Positions 27,547-37,792 of a stretch of 64,000 bases of DNA are shown in pieces (the stretch's first letter is position 1; every line of letters starts with the position of its first letter). Position numbers and translations under genes: made by a program. The stretch is from Bradyrhizobium sp. AZCC 2176. Lineage in GTDB: Bacteria; Pseudomonadota; Alphaproteobacteria; Rhizobiales; Xanthobacteraceae. The stretch lies in the NCBI RefSeq assembly GCF_036924645.1, contig NZ_JAZHRX010000001.1:1488001-1552000 (forward strand). The letters are read 5' to 3'. The notes beneath the pieces were generated by a model that searched no databases, was not told where the DNA came from, and saw nothing but the letters and a program-made list of their open reading frames with translations.

Positions 27547-28979
27547 TCGGCAGCATCCAGCAGTTTGGAGATGACTTGATTGAGATTGGACTGACGCCAC
27601 GGCGCGGAATGCGCGACGACGTCACCGATGATGAGGACGGCGGGACCGCCATCGATTTTTTCGACCAGCGCGGGCAGGTTTTCGAGCGTACCCACCACGG
27701 CCTGGGCATCCGGCCGCGTCACCCGTGCGAATATGCCGACGGGGGTTTGCGGCGACCGGCCCGCAGCCAACAGGCCTGCGCGGACCGACGGCGCCGCGGT
27801 CATGCCCATATAGACCACGATGGTCATCTTCTTGTCTGTCAGCACCGACCAGTCGACGGTTTCGGCATCCTTTGCCTTGTGCGCGGTCAGGAAGGTGATG
27901 CGTAGCGCCTCGTGCCTAAAGGTCAGCGGCGCCTCGAACTGCGCGGCGGCGCCGAGCCCAGCGGTAATGCCGGGCACCACTGAATAGGCGACGCCGGCTG
28001 TGCGCAGCACTTCGATCTCCTCGCCGCCGCGGCCGAAGATGAAGGGATCGCCGCCCTTCAGGCGCACCGCGCGCTGTCCGGCCTTTGCAGCATCAATCAG
28101 CAGCTTGTTGATCGCATCCTGGCCGATGCCGGGCTTGCCGACGCGGCGGCCGACCGGAATGCGCGAGGCGTCACGGCGGATGCGATCGAGAATTTCCGGC
28201 GACACCAGTTCGTCGTAGAAAACGACGTCGGCATCCTGCAGCGCGCGCAGCGCCTTGATGGTGAGCAGATCCGGATCGCCCGGCCCGGCGCCGACCAGCG
28301 TCACCCGGCCCTCGGCCTTGCCGTCCTTGCTCGCGCCAGCGAAGGCGGAGGGGTCGGCGATTTCGTTCAGCGCTTTTTCAGCCTCGTCCTTGCGGCCGGC
28401 GAGCACCAGCGCACCGATCGGGCCGTCGATCACGCGCTCCCAGAAGCGACGGCGCAGCGGGAATTCGGGAATGCGCGCATGCATCGATTTACGAAAGCAG
28501 CCGATGAAGGCGGCGAGATCGCCGATTCGCGCCGGCAGCACCGCTTCGATGCGCTCGCGCACGCGGCGCGCGACCACCGGCGACGCGCCACCGGTGCCGA
28601 CGGCAACGACGACGTCGCCGCGGTCGACGATCGCGGGAAAGATGAAAGTGGAATGCGCGAGGTCGTCCATCACATTGACGGGCAGCCCGACCGCCTTCGC
28701 GCGCGCCGACATCGCAACGCCGATATCGGCGGCGCCGGCGCAAAGGATCGCAATCACACCGGAGAGATCGGCCGTGAGCGGATCGCCGGAGGCACGTTCG
28801 ATCCTGCTGGCATCAGCCGCTTCGAGCCCGGAAACGTCATGACTGCCGTCGGTCGCATACCAGCGGATGTTGGCCCCGGCCGATGCCAGCAGGCGCAACT
28901 TCGCGCGCACGAGTTCGCCGGCTCCGACGAGCAGCACCACGCCGCTTTGCAGATCGAGAAACACGGGCAGAAATCGCAT
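27543..28979 (-). CDS. cysG: Siroheme synthase (CysG, trifunctional)
   Basis: From ATG 28979 the 478-residue enzyme begins MRFLPVFLDLQSGVVLLVGAG, the NAD-binding precorrin-2 dehydrogenase/ferrochelatase domain. A linker is followed by the uroporphyrinogen-III methyltransferase domain (from about residue 215) with VTLVGAGPGDPDLLTIKALRALQDADVVFYDELV and RLKGGDPFIFGRGGEE. It supplies the siroheme needed by CysI. It heads the long minus-strand operon and is divergent from cysD. The further open codons up to 29084 lie in the AT-rich control region. Confidence 0.95.
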   Translation of the reverse strand: MRFLPVFLDLQSGVVLLVGAGELVRAKLRLLASAGANIRWYATDGSHDVSGLEAADASRIERASGDPLTADLSGVIAILCAGAADIGVAMSARAKAVGLPVNVMDDLAHSTFIFPAIVDRGDVVVAVGTGGASPVVARRVRERIEAVLPARIGDLAAFIGCFRKSMHARIPEFPLRRRFWERVIDGPIGALVLAGRKDEAEKALNEIADPSAFAGASKDGKAEGRVTLVGAGPGDPDLLTIKALRALQDADVVFYDELVSPEILDRIRRDASRIPVGRRVGKPGIGQDAINKLLIDAAKAGQRAVRLKGGDPFIFGRGGEEIEVLRTAGVAYSVVPGITAGLGAAAQFEAPLTFRHEALRITFLTAHKAKDAETVDWSVLTDKKMTIVVYMGMTAAPSVRAGLLAAGRSPQTPVGIFARVTRPDAQAVVGTLENLPALVEKIDGGPAVLIIGDVVAHSAPWRQSNLNQVISKLLDAAE

Positions 28980-29121
28980 ACGAAACTCGCTTCCCCCACT
29001 TCGGGGTTGACTGGAATTATTTTCTATATATGTCTCGTTCAACGCCCGCAAAGAGAAAATTCTTTCTTCTCTATTGCGTCGCAACTATAGAATTTTCGCC
29101 CCCGAAGGCCAAGGCCCAGAG
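28980..29121. promoter_or_regulatory. Divergent cysG/cysD control region
   Basis: This is 142 bases between two divergent sulfur operons, strikingly AT-rich for the window (TGGAATTATTTTCTATATAT). An inverted repeat AGAGAA-N9-TTCTCT spans 29052-29072. It could be the operator of a LysR-type (CysB/Cbl-like) or other sulfur regulator; no such regulator gene is in the window. TATAGAATTTT at about 29086-29096 may be part of a -10 region. Promoter positions are not assigned with confidence. Confidence 0.45.
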
Positions 29122-30027
29122 ATGCATCTTCTCAATCCCGACTCCGCCAAAGACCGCTTGCGTGGCGCCGACCTTCCGAACGGCTCCGCCGTCGAAAAAA
29201 TTTTCGCCGATGGACGACTGCCGCCGCCCTCGATGGACCATCTCGACGAACTCGAGGCGCAGAGCATCTACATTCTGCGCGAGGCGTTCGCGCGGCTGAA
29301 AAAACTCGCGCTGCTCTGGTCGCTGGGCAAAGATTCCAACGTGATGATCTGGCTGGCGCGCAAGGCCTTCTTCGGCCGCGTGCCGTTCCCGGCGCTCCAC
29401 GTCGATACCGGCAAGAAATTTCCGGAGATGTATGCGTTCCGCGATCGCTTCGGCAAGGAGTGGGATCTCGATCTCAAGATCGAGCCCTGCCCGCCGATCG
29501 ACGCCGTCGATCCGACCTTGCCGCCGGCCGCGCGCTCTGCCGCGCGCAAGACCGAAGGACTGAAGTGGGCGCTGACCAAATATGGTTTCGACGGACTGAT
29601 CGCCGGCATCCGCCGCGATGAAGAAGCCACCCGCGCCAAGGAGCGCGTGTTCTCGCCGCGCGGCCTCGAAGGCGGCTGGGACGTGCGCGATCAGCCCCCG
29701 GAATTCTGGGACCAGTTCAACGCCTCACCGCCGCCCGGCGCGCATCTGCGCATCCATCCGATCCTGCATTGGACCGAGGCCGACATCTGGGCTTACACCA
29801 AGCGTGAGAACATTCCGATCATCCCGCTCTATCTGTCGAAGGACGGCAAGCGCTATCGCTCGCTGGGCGATCAGGACATCACCAACCCGGTGGCTTCGAC
29901 GGCGTCCAGCATCGACGAGATCCTGACCGAACTCGACGGCACCAAGGTGCCGGAGCGCGCCGGCCGCGCGCTGGATCACGAGACCGAAGACGCTTTCGAG
30001 CGGCTGCGTGTCGCCGGCTATCTCTGA
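29122..30027 (+). CDS. cysD: Sulfate adenylyltransferase subunit 2
   Basis: CysD forms APS from sulfate and ATP together with CysN. The 301-residue protein has LALLWSLGKDSNVMIWLARKAFFG (the PP-loop), HVDTGKKFPEMYAFRD, IAGIRRDEEATRAKERVFSPRG and the family C-terminus RAGRALDHETEDAFERLRVAGYL. I chose the ATG at 29122, with an AAGG about ten bases upstream; the frame extends to 29074 without support. It is separated from cysNC by only 12 bases. Confidence 0.94.
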   Translation: MHLLNPDSAKDRLRGADLPNGSAVEKIFADGRLPPPSMDHLDELEAQSIYILREAFARLKKLALLWSLGKDSNVMIWLARKAFFGRVPFPALHVDTGKKFPEMYAFRDRFGKEWDLDLKIEPCPPIDAVDPTLPPAARSAARKTEGLKWALTKYGFDGLIAGIRRDEEATRAKERVFSPRGLEGGWDVRDQPPEFWDQFNASPPPGAHLRIHPILHWTEADIWAYTKRENIPIIPLYLSKDGKRYRSLGDQDITNPVASTASSIDEILTELDGTKVPERAGRALDHETEDAFERLRVAGYL

Positions 30028-30039
30028 CGGACAATTGGT

Positions 30040-31968
30040 GTGAGCGTCGCTATGAACATGATCCTCCCTGCCAGCGTTTCGGCCACGCCGAACGGCACCA
30101 CCCGCCCACAGGTCCGCATCGTCATCGTCGGCCATGTCGATCACGGCAAATCCACTTTGGTCGGCCGGTTGCTGCACGAGACCGGCAGCCTGCCCGAAGG
30201 CAAGCTTGAGATGCTGAAGGCGGTCAGCGCGCGCCGCGGCATGCCGTTCGAATGGTCGTTCCTGCTCGATGCGCTGCAGACCGAGCGCGACCAGGGCATC
30301 ACCATCGACACCACGCAGATTCGCTTCCGCACCCGCTCGCGTGACGTGGTGCTGATCGACGCGCCCGGTCACGCCGAATTCCTCCGCAACATGATCACCG
30401 GCGCCTCGCAGGCCGACGGCGCGGTATTGATTATCGACGCGCTGGAAGGCGTGCGCGACCAGACAAGGCGTCACGGCTATCTGCTGCATCTGTTGGGAAT
30501 CAAGCAGGTCGCGATCGTCGTCAACAAGATGGACCGCGTCGATTTCAGCGCCGATCGTTTCAAGGAAATCAGCGACGAGATTTCGGCGCACCTGATCGGC
30601 CTCGGCGTGACGCCGTCGGCGATCATTCCGATTTCGGCGCGTGACGGCGACGGTGTTGCCGAACACACGCCGCGGATCGGCTGGTACCAGGGACCGACCG
30701 TCGTCGAGGCGCTCGACGCGCTCGAACCGGCGCGGCCGCTGGAGCAACTGGCGCTGCGCCTGCCGGTGCAGGCGATCTACAAATTCGACGACCGCCGCAT
30801 TGTGGCCGGCCGCATCGAGTCCGGTCATCTCTCGGCCGGCGACGAAATCGTCATCATGCCGGCCGGCAAGATCGCGAAGATCAAGACTGTCGAGAGCTGG
30901 CCGGTGACGCCGCTCGGCGGCAGCCATAGCGCTGGCCGTTCGGTCGGCATCACGCTCGACCGCGAATTGTTCATCGAACGCGGCGACGTCATCGCCCATG
31001 CCGGCGCGACCCCGCGCGATACGCGGCGAGTTCGCGCGCGCATTTTCTGGCTGCACGACAAGCCGCTGTCGAAGGGCGATCATATCCTGATCCGCCTCGG
31101 TACGCGGGAAAGCCGCGCCAGCGTGGTCGCGATCGAAAAGGCGGTCGATCCCGGCGAACTCTCCAACGAGGAAACCAAGGCGATCGCGCGCAATCATGTC
31201 GGCGAGATCGACATCTCGCTGGCGCAGCCGATCGCCGCCGACCCCTATCAGGACAATCCGCGCACCGGGCGGCTGGTGATCGAAGTGAATGGCCGCATCG
31301 CCGGCGGCGGCCTCGTGCTGTCGGTCGACGCCGGGCAGCGCGCTGTCCCGATCGACATCGTGCCGGTCGAATCCGCCTTGCGCCCTGAGGAACGCTCGGC
31401 GCGCTATCGCCACAACGGCGCGGTGATCTGGCTGACCGGCTTGCCGGGCTCCGGAAAATCGACGCTGGCGCGCGCGCTCGAACGGCGATTGTTCTCGCGC
31501 GGCGGCTCGCCGATCCTGCTGGATGGTGACACCTTGCGTGCTGGACTCAATGGCGACCTCGGTTTCTCGGCGCAGGACCGCACCGAAAACATCCGGCGCT
31601 TGGCGGAAGTCGCAACGCACCTGGCGCGCAACGGACACATCGCCGTTGTCGCCGCAGTTTCGCCCTCGGCAGAAGACCGCGCAGCGGCGCGTCGCATCGC
31701 CGACAATTCGTTCCGCGAAATTTACGTCGCGACGCCTGCGGAAGTCTGCGAGAGCCGCGACCCCAAGGGCCATTACGCCAAGGCGCGCGCCGGCACGCTG
31801 CAGGCGTTCACCGGAATCGGCAACGACTACCAGCCGCCGGCCCGAGCGGAGCTGAGCATCGACACCTCGGCTAAAACGGTTTCGGATGCCACCGACGAGA
31901 TCGAGCGGATGCTGGCGGAGACCGGCATTCTGTTCGACGAATTGGTGGATCTGGCGGCCAATATCTAG
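30040..31968 (+). CDS. cysNC: Bifunctional sulfate adenylyltransferase subunit 1 / APS kinase
   Basis: The fusion of CysN (residues about 25-440) and CysC (from about 458) is the NodQ-like arrangement common in rhizobia. The GTPase part shows GHVDHGKST (31-39), DAPGHAEF and NKMD. The kinase part has GLPGSGKST (467-475), [15 protein letters not shown] and the lid sequence. It makes APS with CysD and phosphorylates APS to PAPS. The start is the GTG at 30040 or the ATG at 30052. Since CysH looks APS-type, PAPS may be meant for sulfation. A likely terminator follows. Confidence 0.95.
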   Translation: MSVAMNMILPASVSATPNGTTRPQVRIVIVGHVDHGKSTLVGRLLHETGSLPEGKLEMLKAVSARRGMPFEWSFLLDALQTERDQGITIDTTQIRFRTRSRDVVLIDAPGHAEFLRNMITGASQADGAVLIIDALEGVRDQTRRHGYLLHLLGIKQVAIVVNKMDRVDFSADRFKEISDEISAHLIGLGVTPSAIIPISARDGDGVAEHTPRIGWYQGPTVVEALDALEPARPLEQLALRLPVQAIYKFDDRRIVAGRIESGHLSAGDEIVIMPAGKIAKIKTVESWPVTPLGGSHSAGRSVGITLDRELFIERGDVIAHAGATPRDTRRVRARIFWLHDKPLSKGDHILIRLGTRESRASVVAIEKAVDPGELSNEETKAIARNHVGEIDISLAQPIAADPYQDNPRTGRLVIEVNGRIAGGGLVLSVDAGQRAVPIDIVPVESALRPEERSARYRHNGAVIWLTGLPGSGKSTLARALERRLFSRGGSPILLDGDTLRAGLNGDLGFSAQDRTENIRRLAEVATHLARNGHIAVVAAVSPSAEDRAAARRIADNSFREIYVATPAEVCESRDPKGHYAKARAGTLQAFTGIGNDYQPPARAELSIDTSAKTVSDATDEIERMLAETGILFDELVDLAANI

Positions 31969-32007
31969 GCCTTTTAGGCACTTCTCATCGACCCGGCTTT
32001 AGGGCTA

Positions 32008-32046
32008 AAAGGGCGGCCAACGCCGCCCCTTTGGCGCGTTTTTTGC
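32008..32046 (+). terminator. Likely terminator after cysNC
   Basis: AAAGGGCGGC (32008-32017) pairs with GCCGCCC plus CTTT (32022-32032) around a four-base loop. A run of six T follows after GGCGCG, at 32039-32044. It is 40 bases beyond the cysNC stop. The spacer before the T run is longer than ideal. Confidence 0.55.
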
Positions 32047-32099
32047 TGCTTTTCGCTGAAAGCAGCCTGTAAGCGCCATTTCTTTTGAGAAAGCCCGTC

Positions 32100-34262
32100 A
32101 TGAATCGTGTCGACGCCCACGGATTGAAGATCGCCCCTGTCCTGTTCGATTTCATCGCCAAGGAAGCGACCCCCAAGACCGGGATTTCCCCCGACGCGTT
32201 CTGGGCCGGTGTGGCGGCCATCATCAAAAAGCTGGGACCGAAGAATCGCGAGCTGCTCGCCTTCCGCGATGCGCTGCAGGTCAAGATCGATGGCTGGCAT
32301 CGCGCCAACAAAGGCAAGGCGTTCGACATGAACGCATATACGGCATTCCTCAAGGAGATCGGCTATCTGCTGCCGGAGCCGGCGACGCAGAAGGTCGAGA
32401 CCGCTGATGTCGACGAGGAAATCGGCAAGATTTGCGGACCGCAGCTCGTCGTTCCCCTGACCAATGCCCGCTACGCACTGAACGCGGCGAATGCGCGCTG
32501 GGGCTCACTCTACGACGCCTTCTACGGCACCGACGCAATCCCGCATGATCCGAGCGAGAGCGGAAAGGGCTACAACAAGGCGCGCGGCGACAAGGTGATC
32601 GCCAAGGCAAAGGCCTTCCTCGATGCCGCCGTGCCGCTCGCGACCGGCAGCCATACCGACGTGACGTCGTACAGCGTCATCGCCGGTCAACTCGCCGTGA
32701 AACTGAAGAGCGGCAACGCCACCGCGCTGAAGTCCGCATCGCAGTTCGCCGGATATCAGGGCGACGCCGCGTCACCGACCGCGATCCTGCTGGTCAACAA
32801 CGGTATGCATGTCGAGGTGAAGATCGACCGCAGCCATGCGATCGGCAAGGACGATCCGGCCGGCGTCGCCGACATGATCCTGGAATCAGCGGTCTCGACC
32901 ATTCTCGACATGGAAGACTCGGTCGCCGCCGTCGATGCCGAGGATAAGGTGCTGGTCTATCGCAACACGCTCGGCCTGATGAACGGCACGCTCTCTGCCG
33001 ATTTCGAAAAAGGCGGCAAGACCCTGAAGCGCGCGCTCAACCCCGACCGCGTCTACAAGACGCCCGACGGCAAGCATCTCACGCTGCACGGCCGCAGCCT
33101 CTTGTTGATGCGCAATGTCGGCCACCACATGTTCACCGACGCCGTGCTCGACGAGAAGGGCGAGGAGATTCCGGAAGGCCTGCTCGATGCCGCAATCGCA
33201 GGTCTGCTCGCGATCCATGACCTCAAAGGCTCTTCGAAGACCAAAAACAGCCGCACCGGCTCCGTCTATATCGTCAAGCCGAAGATGCACGGCCCCGACG
33301 AGGTTGCGTTGACCTGCGAACTGTTCGGCGAGGTCGAGAAGCTGCTCGGCCTGCCCGAGAACACCATGAAGGTCGGCATCATGGACGAGGAGCGCCGTAC
33401 CACGGTCAACCTCAAGGCCTGCATCCAGAACGCCTCGAAGCGCATCTGCTTCATCAACACCGGCTTCCTCGACCGCACCGGCGACGAGATCCATACCTCG
33501 ATGGAAGCGGGGCCGATGATTCGCAAGAACGACATGAAGGCGCAGCCCTGGATCAAGTCCTATGAAGACTGGAACGTCGACATGGGCCTGATCGACGGCC
33601 TGCCCGGCCATGCCCAGATCGGCAAGGGCATGTGGGCGGCGCCGGACAAGATGGCGGACATGCTGACCCAGAAGCTCGGCCACCCGCAGGCCGGCGCGAC
33701 CACCGCATGGGTGCCGTCGCCGACCGCCGCCACGCTGCACGCGCTGCATTATCACCAGGTCAACGTGGTCGCCCGCCAGCAGGAGCTCGCCAAGGGTGGC
33801 CAGCGCGCAAAACTCTCCGACATCCTCACCATTCCGGTGTCGCAGTCGAACTGGGCGCCCGATGACGTGAAGCAGGAGATCGACAACAACTGCCAGGGCA
33901 TTCTCGGCTATGTCGTGCGCTGGATCGACCAGGGCGTCGGCTGCTCCAAGGTGCCCGACATCCATGACGTCGGCCTGATGGAAGACCGCGCCACCTTGCG
34001 CATCTCCAGCCAGCATCTGGCGAACTGGCTGGCGCATGGCGTCGTCAGCAAGGACCAGGTGATGGAATCGCTGAAGCGGATGGCGGTCGTGGTCGACAAG
34101 CAGAATGCCGGCGACCCGCTCTACAAGCCGATGGCGCCCTCGTTCGACGGCGTCGCCTTCCAGGCCGCGTGCGACCTCGTCTTCAAGGGCCGCGAGCAGC
34201 CGAACGGCTACACCGAATACATCCTCACCGCGCGCCGCCGCGAAGCGAAGGCGGCAGGCTGA
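32100..34262 (+). CDS. glcB: Malate synthase G
   Basis: The 720-residue enzyme condenses glyoxylate and acetyl-CoA to malate, part of the glyoxylate bypass and glycolate use. The G-isoform length is right. Motifs include [59 protein letters not shown] and [14 protein letters not shown] favour the ATG at 32100 over the TTG at 32085. Neither isocitrate lyase nor glycolate oxidase is adjacent, as often in this group. It stands alone downstream of the cysNC terminator. Confidence 0.96.
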   Translation: MNRVDAHGLKIAPVLFDFIAKEATPKTGISPDAFWAGVAAIIKKLGPKNRELLAFRDALQVKIDGWHRANKGKAFDMNAYTAFLKEIGYLLPEPATQKVETADVDEEIGKICGPQLVVPLTNARYALNAANARWGSLYDAFYGTDAIPHDPSESGKGYNKARGDKVIAKAKAFLDAAVPLATGSHTDVTSYSVIAGQLAVKLKSGNATALKSASQFAGYQGDAASPTAILLVNNGMHVEVKIDRSHAIGKDDPAGVADMILESAVSTILDMEDSVAAVDAEDKVLVYRNTLGLMNGTLSADFEKGGKTLKRALNPDRVYKTPDGKHLTLHGRSLLLMRNVGHHMFTDAVLDEKGEEIPEGLLDAAIAGLLAIHDLKGSSKTKNSRTGSVYIVKPKMHGPDEVALTCELFGEVEKLLGLPENTMKVGIMDEERRTTVNLKACIQNASKRICFINTGFLDRTGDEIHTSMEAGPMIRKNDMKAQPWIKSYEDWNVDMGLIDGLPGHAQIGKGMWAAPDKMADMLTQKLGHPQAGATTAWVPSPTAATLHALHYHQVNVVARQQELAKGGQRAKLSDILTIPVSQSNWAPDDVKQEIDNNCQGILGYVVRWIDQGVGCSKVPDIHDVGLMEDRATLRISSQHLANWLAHGVVSKDQVMESLKRMAVVVDKQNAGDPLYKPMAPSFDGVAFQAACDLVFKGREQPNGYTEYILTARRREAKAAG

Positions 34263-34338
34263 TCAGCGGTCACGATGCCGCAGGAACGCGTGCGATCTCC
34301 GTCCGTTGTTGGACATCCCAGCATGGAAGGAGACAGCG

Positions 34339-34539
34339 ATGGATTGGAACAGGGTTGAAGGCAATTGGAAGCAGTTCAAGGGCTCGGCCAAGGAGAAGTG
34401 GGGCAAGCTCACCGATGACGATCTCAACGTCATCGAAGGCCGCCGCGAACAGCTCGAAGGCAAGCTGCAGCAGCGCTACGGTTTTGCCAAAGACCAGATC
34501 CACAAGGACGTGGACGACTGGTTCCGGACCTTGAAGTAG
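34339..34539 (+). CDS. CsbD-family stress protein (YjbJ-like)
   Basis: The 66-residue protein MDWNRVEGNWKQFKGSAKEKWG... continues with LTDDDLNVIEGRREQLEGKLQQRYG and DVDDWF, the full YjbJ-type CsbD domain. These are abundant general-stress proteins of unknown molecular action. AAGGAG stands at a good distance from the ATG at 34339, so the longer open frame to 34105, which runs through glcB, is not used. A strong terminator follows directly. Confidence 0.93.
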   Translation: MDWNRVEGNWKQFKGSAKEKWGKLTDDDLNVIEGRREQLEGKLQQRYGFAKDQIHKDVDDWFRTLK

Positions 34540-34560
34540 GTTACGCTCTGAGCATGAAAA

Positions 34561-34584
34561 GCCCCGGCAGTGCCGGGGCTTTTT
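34561..34584 (+). terminator. Rho-independent terminator after the CsbD gene
   Basis: GCCCCGGCA and TGCCGGGGC form a perfect nine-pair stem with a one-base apex (in practice a small loop), followed by five T. It begins 21 bases after the CsbD stop. On the other strand it would also serve the small membrane-protein gene ending at 34602, since the hairpin is followed by TTTTC there (plus-strand GAAAA just before it). Confidence 0.9.
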
Positions 34585-34601
34585 CGTTCTGGTGATCGGC
34601 T

Positions 34602-34757
34602 CTAGATGACGGCGATGTATTTCAACAGCGAGATCACACCGAGGATGATCACGACGACGCGGGCAATCTGCTTGGCGCGGCCATCGAGCGGCAGCAGGTT
34701 GATGAGATAGAGAACGAGAATAACGACCAGGAACGTGATGAGTACACTGACGAGCAT
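34602..34757 (-). CDS. 51-residue membrane protein (Thivi_2564 family-like)
   Basis: This is a very short gene. The start ATG at 34757 has GGGGAC about eight bases upstream and the stop TAG is at 34602. The product starts MLVSVLITFLVVILVLYLIN, a membrane helix, then a short polar turn LPLDGRAKQIA and a second helix VVVIILGVISLLKYIAVI. The helix-LPxDGRxK-helix plan matches the small Thivi_2564-type membrane proteins as I remember them; function unknown. It shares an intergenic hairpin with the convergent CsbD gene. Confidence 0.8.
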   Translation of the reverse strand: MLVSVLITFLVVILVLYLINLLPLDGRAKQIARVVVIILGVISLLKYIAVI

Positions 34758-34965
34758 GCGGGGTCCCCCTCGGCATTTGCCGAAAAATGCGCTGGTAGTG
34801 TTTTGTTAACGTGAAGGGGCGCGTCGGGTTCCCGCTGGCGGAACCTCCAATCGCTCGGGAAGCCGCAATCATTTTCAATAATCCTAGTATTTATACGGCA
34901 ACAGCGCTGTCCAACTATTTACCGTTTTCCCGCCAAATGGCCCACGAGCCTCTGGGGGGAGCATC

Positions 34966-37059
34966 ATGTTGAACCGTCTGACTGTGTCGACGCTGCTGAA
35001 GACCGTCATCTTCGCCACGTCTTTCTGCCTGGTGATCGGATTTTCGCTCAATGCCTGGGATTCCTGGGGCCGCCTGCAGGCGGCGAGCCGCATTGCGGTG
35101 ATCGCCGACGCCTCCGCAAACATGTTCAAGGCGATGCACAATCTGCGCACCGACCGCTCCACGACCAACCGGCTGCTGAATTCCGATGCGCCGATGGACG
35201 CTGATATCGAGAAGTATCTGCGCAACATCCGCGATACCGAAATGCCCGCGATGGGCAACGCGCTCGGCCTGCTCGCCGGCCTGGAATTCGCGCAGCACCA
35301 AACGCTCGTGCCCGAATTCGATCGCGTGTTCAAGACGATGACCACGCTGCAGAAGGAGTTCTGGGAAGCGGTGGCCAAGCCGAAGGCACAGCGCCGTCCC
35401 GAACTGGCCAAGGAATACATGGCTGCGGCGAATGCGATGCTGGAGGTGCTCGAAAAGCTTTCCGGAGCCCTTGCCGCCGCCGTCAATCACCAGGACGCGA
35501 CCATCGACCAGTTGCTGGCGATCAAGCAGATCGCCTGGCTGCTGCGTAACACCGCCGGCGAAGCCTCGCTGATCGTCTCGACCGGACTGAGCTCCGGAAA
35601 GGTCTCGCCGGAGGGAAGGCTTGCCTACACGAAATATAGCGGCGGCATCGACGCTGCGTGGGGTGCCCTGGAGCTGACTGCGTCGGGCATGAAACTGCCT
35701 CCGGCGATTTCCAGCGCGACCGCCGCGACCAAGATCGCCTATTTCGAGCCGTCCTATCTCAGCCTGCGCGACCGGCTGCTGACGCAGATTGCGGCCGGCG
35801 AGAAGCCGGAATTGACCGCCAACCAGTGGACCCCGGTCACGGTCGGACGTCTCTCGGCAGCCGTCACCGTGGCTGAAGCCGCGCTCGACGCCGCCAAGGA
35901 TCACGCCGCGCACCTGTACTCAACCGCCCGCGGCTCGCTGGCGCTGCAGCTCGCATTGCTTACCGGCGCGCTGGCGCTCGCGTTCGGCGCCATGACGATA
36001 GTCACCCGCCGCGTCATCAAGCCACTGCACAACATGCGCGACGCCATGCTGAAGGTCGCGGCCGGCGACCTCCACGTCGATACCGGTTACGCCGCGCGTC
36101 ACGACGAAATCGGCGCGCTGGCCGGCGCGCTGGAGACCTTCAAGCAGCAGGCCGCCGACAAGGCCCGGATCGAGGCGCAGGAGCGCGAGCGCAACGCCGG
36201 CGCCACGGCGCGGCAGCAGGCGATCGAGAGCTATGTCGGCGAGTTCGAGAGCATGGTGCGCCAGACGCTCAACCAGCTCGGCGACGCTTCCGGCCAGATG
36301 CGGACCACCTCCGCCGGCCTGTCGACGATTTCGCGCCAGACCAACGAGCGCGTCCAGGTTGCCGAGAAGGCGTCGGGCGAGGCCTCGATGAGCGTCGAGA
36401 CGGTCGCCGCCGCTTCCGAGGAGCTCAGCGCCTCGATCAACGACATCAGCCAGCAGGCAGCGCACGCCGCCGGCATCGCCAGCCGCGCCGTCGGCCAGGC
36501 GCGTGACACCGACGGCACCGTCCAGGGGCTCGCCCAATCGGCGGGGCGGATCGGCGAAGTCGTAGGCCTCATCAATACCATCGCCGCCCAGACCAACCTC
36601 CTTGCGCTCAACGCCACCATCGAGGCCGCGCGCGCCGGCGAGGCCGGCCGCGGCTTCGCGGTGGTCGCCTCCGAAGTCAAATCGCTGGCGAGCCAGACGG
36701 CGAAGGCGACCGAGGAAATTTCCGAGCAGATCTCCGATATCCAGCGGGTCGCCGGCGAAGCCATCGACGCCATCAAGGGCATCGGCAGCATCATCGGCGA
36801 GGTCAACGAGGTCGCGACCGCGATTGCCGCCGCCGTGCAGCAGCAGGGCGCCGCCACCCAGGAGATCACGCGCTCGACGCAATTTGCCGCGCAGGGCACC
36901 AAGAACGTGTCCGACAACATTACCGGCGTGAAGGCCGATGCAGACGCCGCCGCCGCTGCCGCCGAGGATGTGAAGCACGCTTCCCAGACGCTGGAGACGC
37001 AGAGCCAGCAACTGGGCAATCAGGTCACTCAATTCCTCGGCAAGATCCGCGCGGCGTAA
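34966..37059 (+). CDS. Methyl-accepting chemotaxis protein
   Basis: The 697-residue receptor has a membrane helix at about 10-28, a periplasmic helical sensor of about 290 residues and a second helix near 325-345. A HAMP domain follows ([23 protein letters not shown]), then the signalling domain. The hairpin tip motif [20 protein letters not shown] with [20 protein letters not shown] is complete. The sensor type is not a recognised ligand family. GGGGGGAGCATC precedes the ATG. The gene stands alone; no che genes are nearby. Confidence 0.95.
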   Translation: MLNRLTVSTLLKTVIFATSFCLVIGFSLNAWDSWGRLQAASRIAVIADASANMFKAMHNLRTDRSTTNRLLNSDAPMDADIEKYLRNIRDTEMPAMGNALGLLAGLEFAQHQTLVPEFDRVFKTMTTLQKEFWEAVAKPKAQRRPELAKEYMAAANAMLEVLEKLSGALAAAVNHQDATIDQLLAIKQIAWLLRNTAGEASLIVSTGLSSGKVSPEGRLAYTKYSGGIDAAWGALELTASGMKLPPAISSATAATKIAYFEPSYLSLRDRLLTQIAAGEKPELTANQWTPVTVGRLSAAVTVAEAALDAAKDHAAHLYSTARGSLALQLALLTGALALAFGAMTIVTRRVIKPLHNMRDAMLKVAAGDLHVDTGYAARHDEIGALAGALETFKQQAADKARIEAQERERNAGATARQQAIESYVGEFESMVRQTLNQLGDASGQMRTTSAGLSTISRQTNERVQVAEKASGEASMSVETVAAASEELSASINDISQQAAHAAGIASRAVGQARDTDGTVQGLAQSAGRIGEVVGLINTIAAQTNLLALNATIEAARAGEAGRGFAVVASEVKSLASQTAKATEEISEQISDIQRVAGEAIDAIKGIGSIIGEVNEVATAIAAAVQQQGAATQEITRSTQFAAQGTKNVSDNITGVKADADAAAAAAEDVKHASQTLETQSQQLGNQVTQFLGKIRAA

Positions 37060-37065
37060 GGACTC

Positions 37066-37103
37066 GTCATGCCCGGGCTTGTCCGGTCAAGCCCGGCCAT
37101 GAC
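37066..37103. terminator. Bidirectional hairpin between MCP and DUF2865 genes
   Basis: GTCATGCCCGGGCTTG (37066-37081) and CAAGCCCGGCCATGAC (37088-37103) form a 16-pair stem with one mismatch and a six-base loop. The genes on each side converge onto it. It lacks a T run, and its sequence resembles the dispersed repeats at 11234 and 41604. Confidence 0.55.
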
Positions 37104-37118
37104 AGCCGGCAATCACCT

Positions 37119-37757
37119 TCACTCCCTCGCCACGACGGGCACACGGCCGTACTTGGCGCGGACCTTGTCGGAGGCGGGCGAGAAATTCAGTTCCGCGCCG
37201 CGCCTGTCGCCGCTGCGGCCTGCGACCAGAAGGCCGTTCTCGCCGGCGACGATGTCGCCCTTGCGCAGCGTCGGGTCGTCCTCGATCTTGACCGGCGCGA
37301 GCCCAACCTGGTCCTTGCCGTTGCAGGTGCAGCCGCTGACGAGTTCGTTGCGATAGCGGAACGCGTTCGGCAGCTCCGAATAGGCCTTGCCGTTTTCGGC
37401 GGTCGCATGGTCGATGCTGCTGCCGTAGAACAATTTGGTCTCGCTCGCCGGGCAGAAGCTGTTGCAGGACGCCGCGCGGCTCGCATTGTCTGAGGCGGTG
37501 ACCGGGAAATAGCGCCCGTCGCAGGTCCGCACGCAAAACGCCTGGCCTCCACCGCCGCCATAGCGCGAACGCCCCTCGCCCCGCTGGACAGCGCCGTCGT
37601 CATCGCCGAACGGCATCTGGACATAGGGCTGATGGCGCGGCCGGGCGAACCCGCCGAACAATTGCGAGAAGAAGTCCTGGGCCTGCGCGGCAGGCGCCAG
37701 CACCGAAGCGCACACCAGCGCGGCTGCCGCCCATGCCGCCAGTTTTCTCGATCTCAT
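37119..37757 (-). CDS. DUF2865 secreted protein
   Basis: From ATG 37757 the 212-residue protein has a signal peptide ending APAAQAQDF, a Gly/Arg-rich linker, then the DUF2865 core. That core reads AFCVRTCDGRYFPVTASDNASRAASC.SFCPASETKLFYGSSID, NAFRYRNELVSGCTCNG and LRKGDIVAGENGLLV. The six cysteines of the core suggest disulfide bonds. The family is restricted to Rhizobiales-like bacteria and has no known function. It is probably cotranscribed with the L,D-transpeptidase 35 bases upstream, suggesting a cell-envelope role. Confidence 0.9.
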   Translation of the reverse strand: MRSRKLAAWAAAALVCASVLAPAAQAQDFFSQLFGGFARPRHQPYVQMPFGDDDGAVQRGEGRSRYGGGGGQAFCVRTCDGRYFPVTASDNASRAASCNSFCPASETKLFYGSSIDHATAENGKAYSELPNAFRYRNELVSGCTCNGKDQVGLAPVKIEDDPTLRKGDIVAGENGLLVAGRSGDRRGAELNFSPASDKVRAKYGRVPVVARE

Positions 37758-37792
37758 CAAGCTTCTCCGCTCATGCAACACAACGCGTCCAT

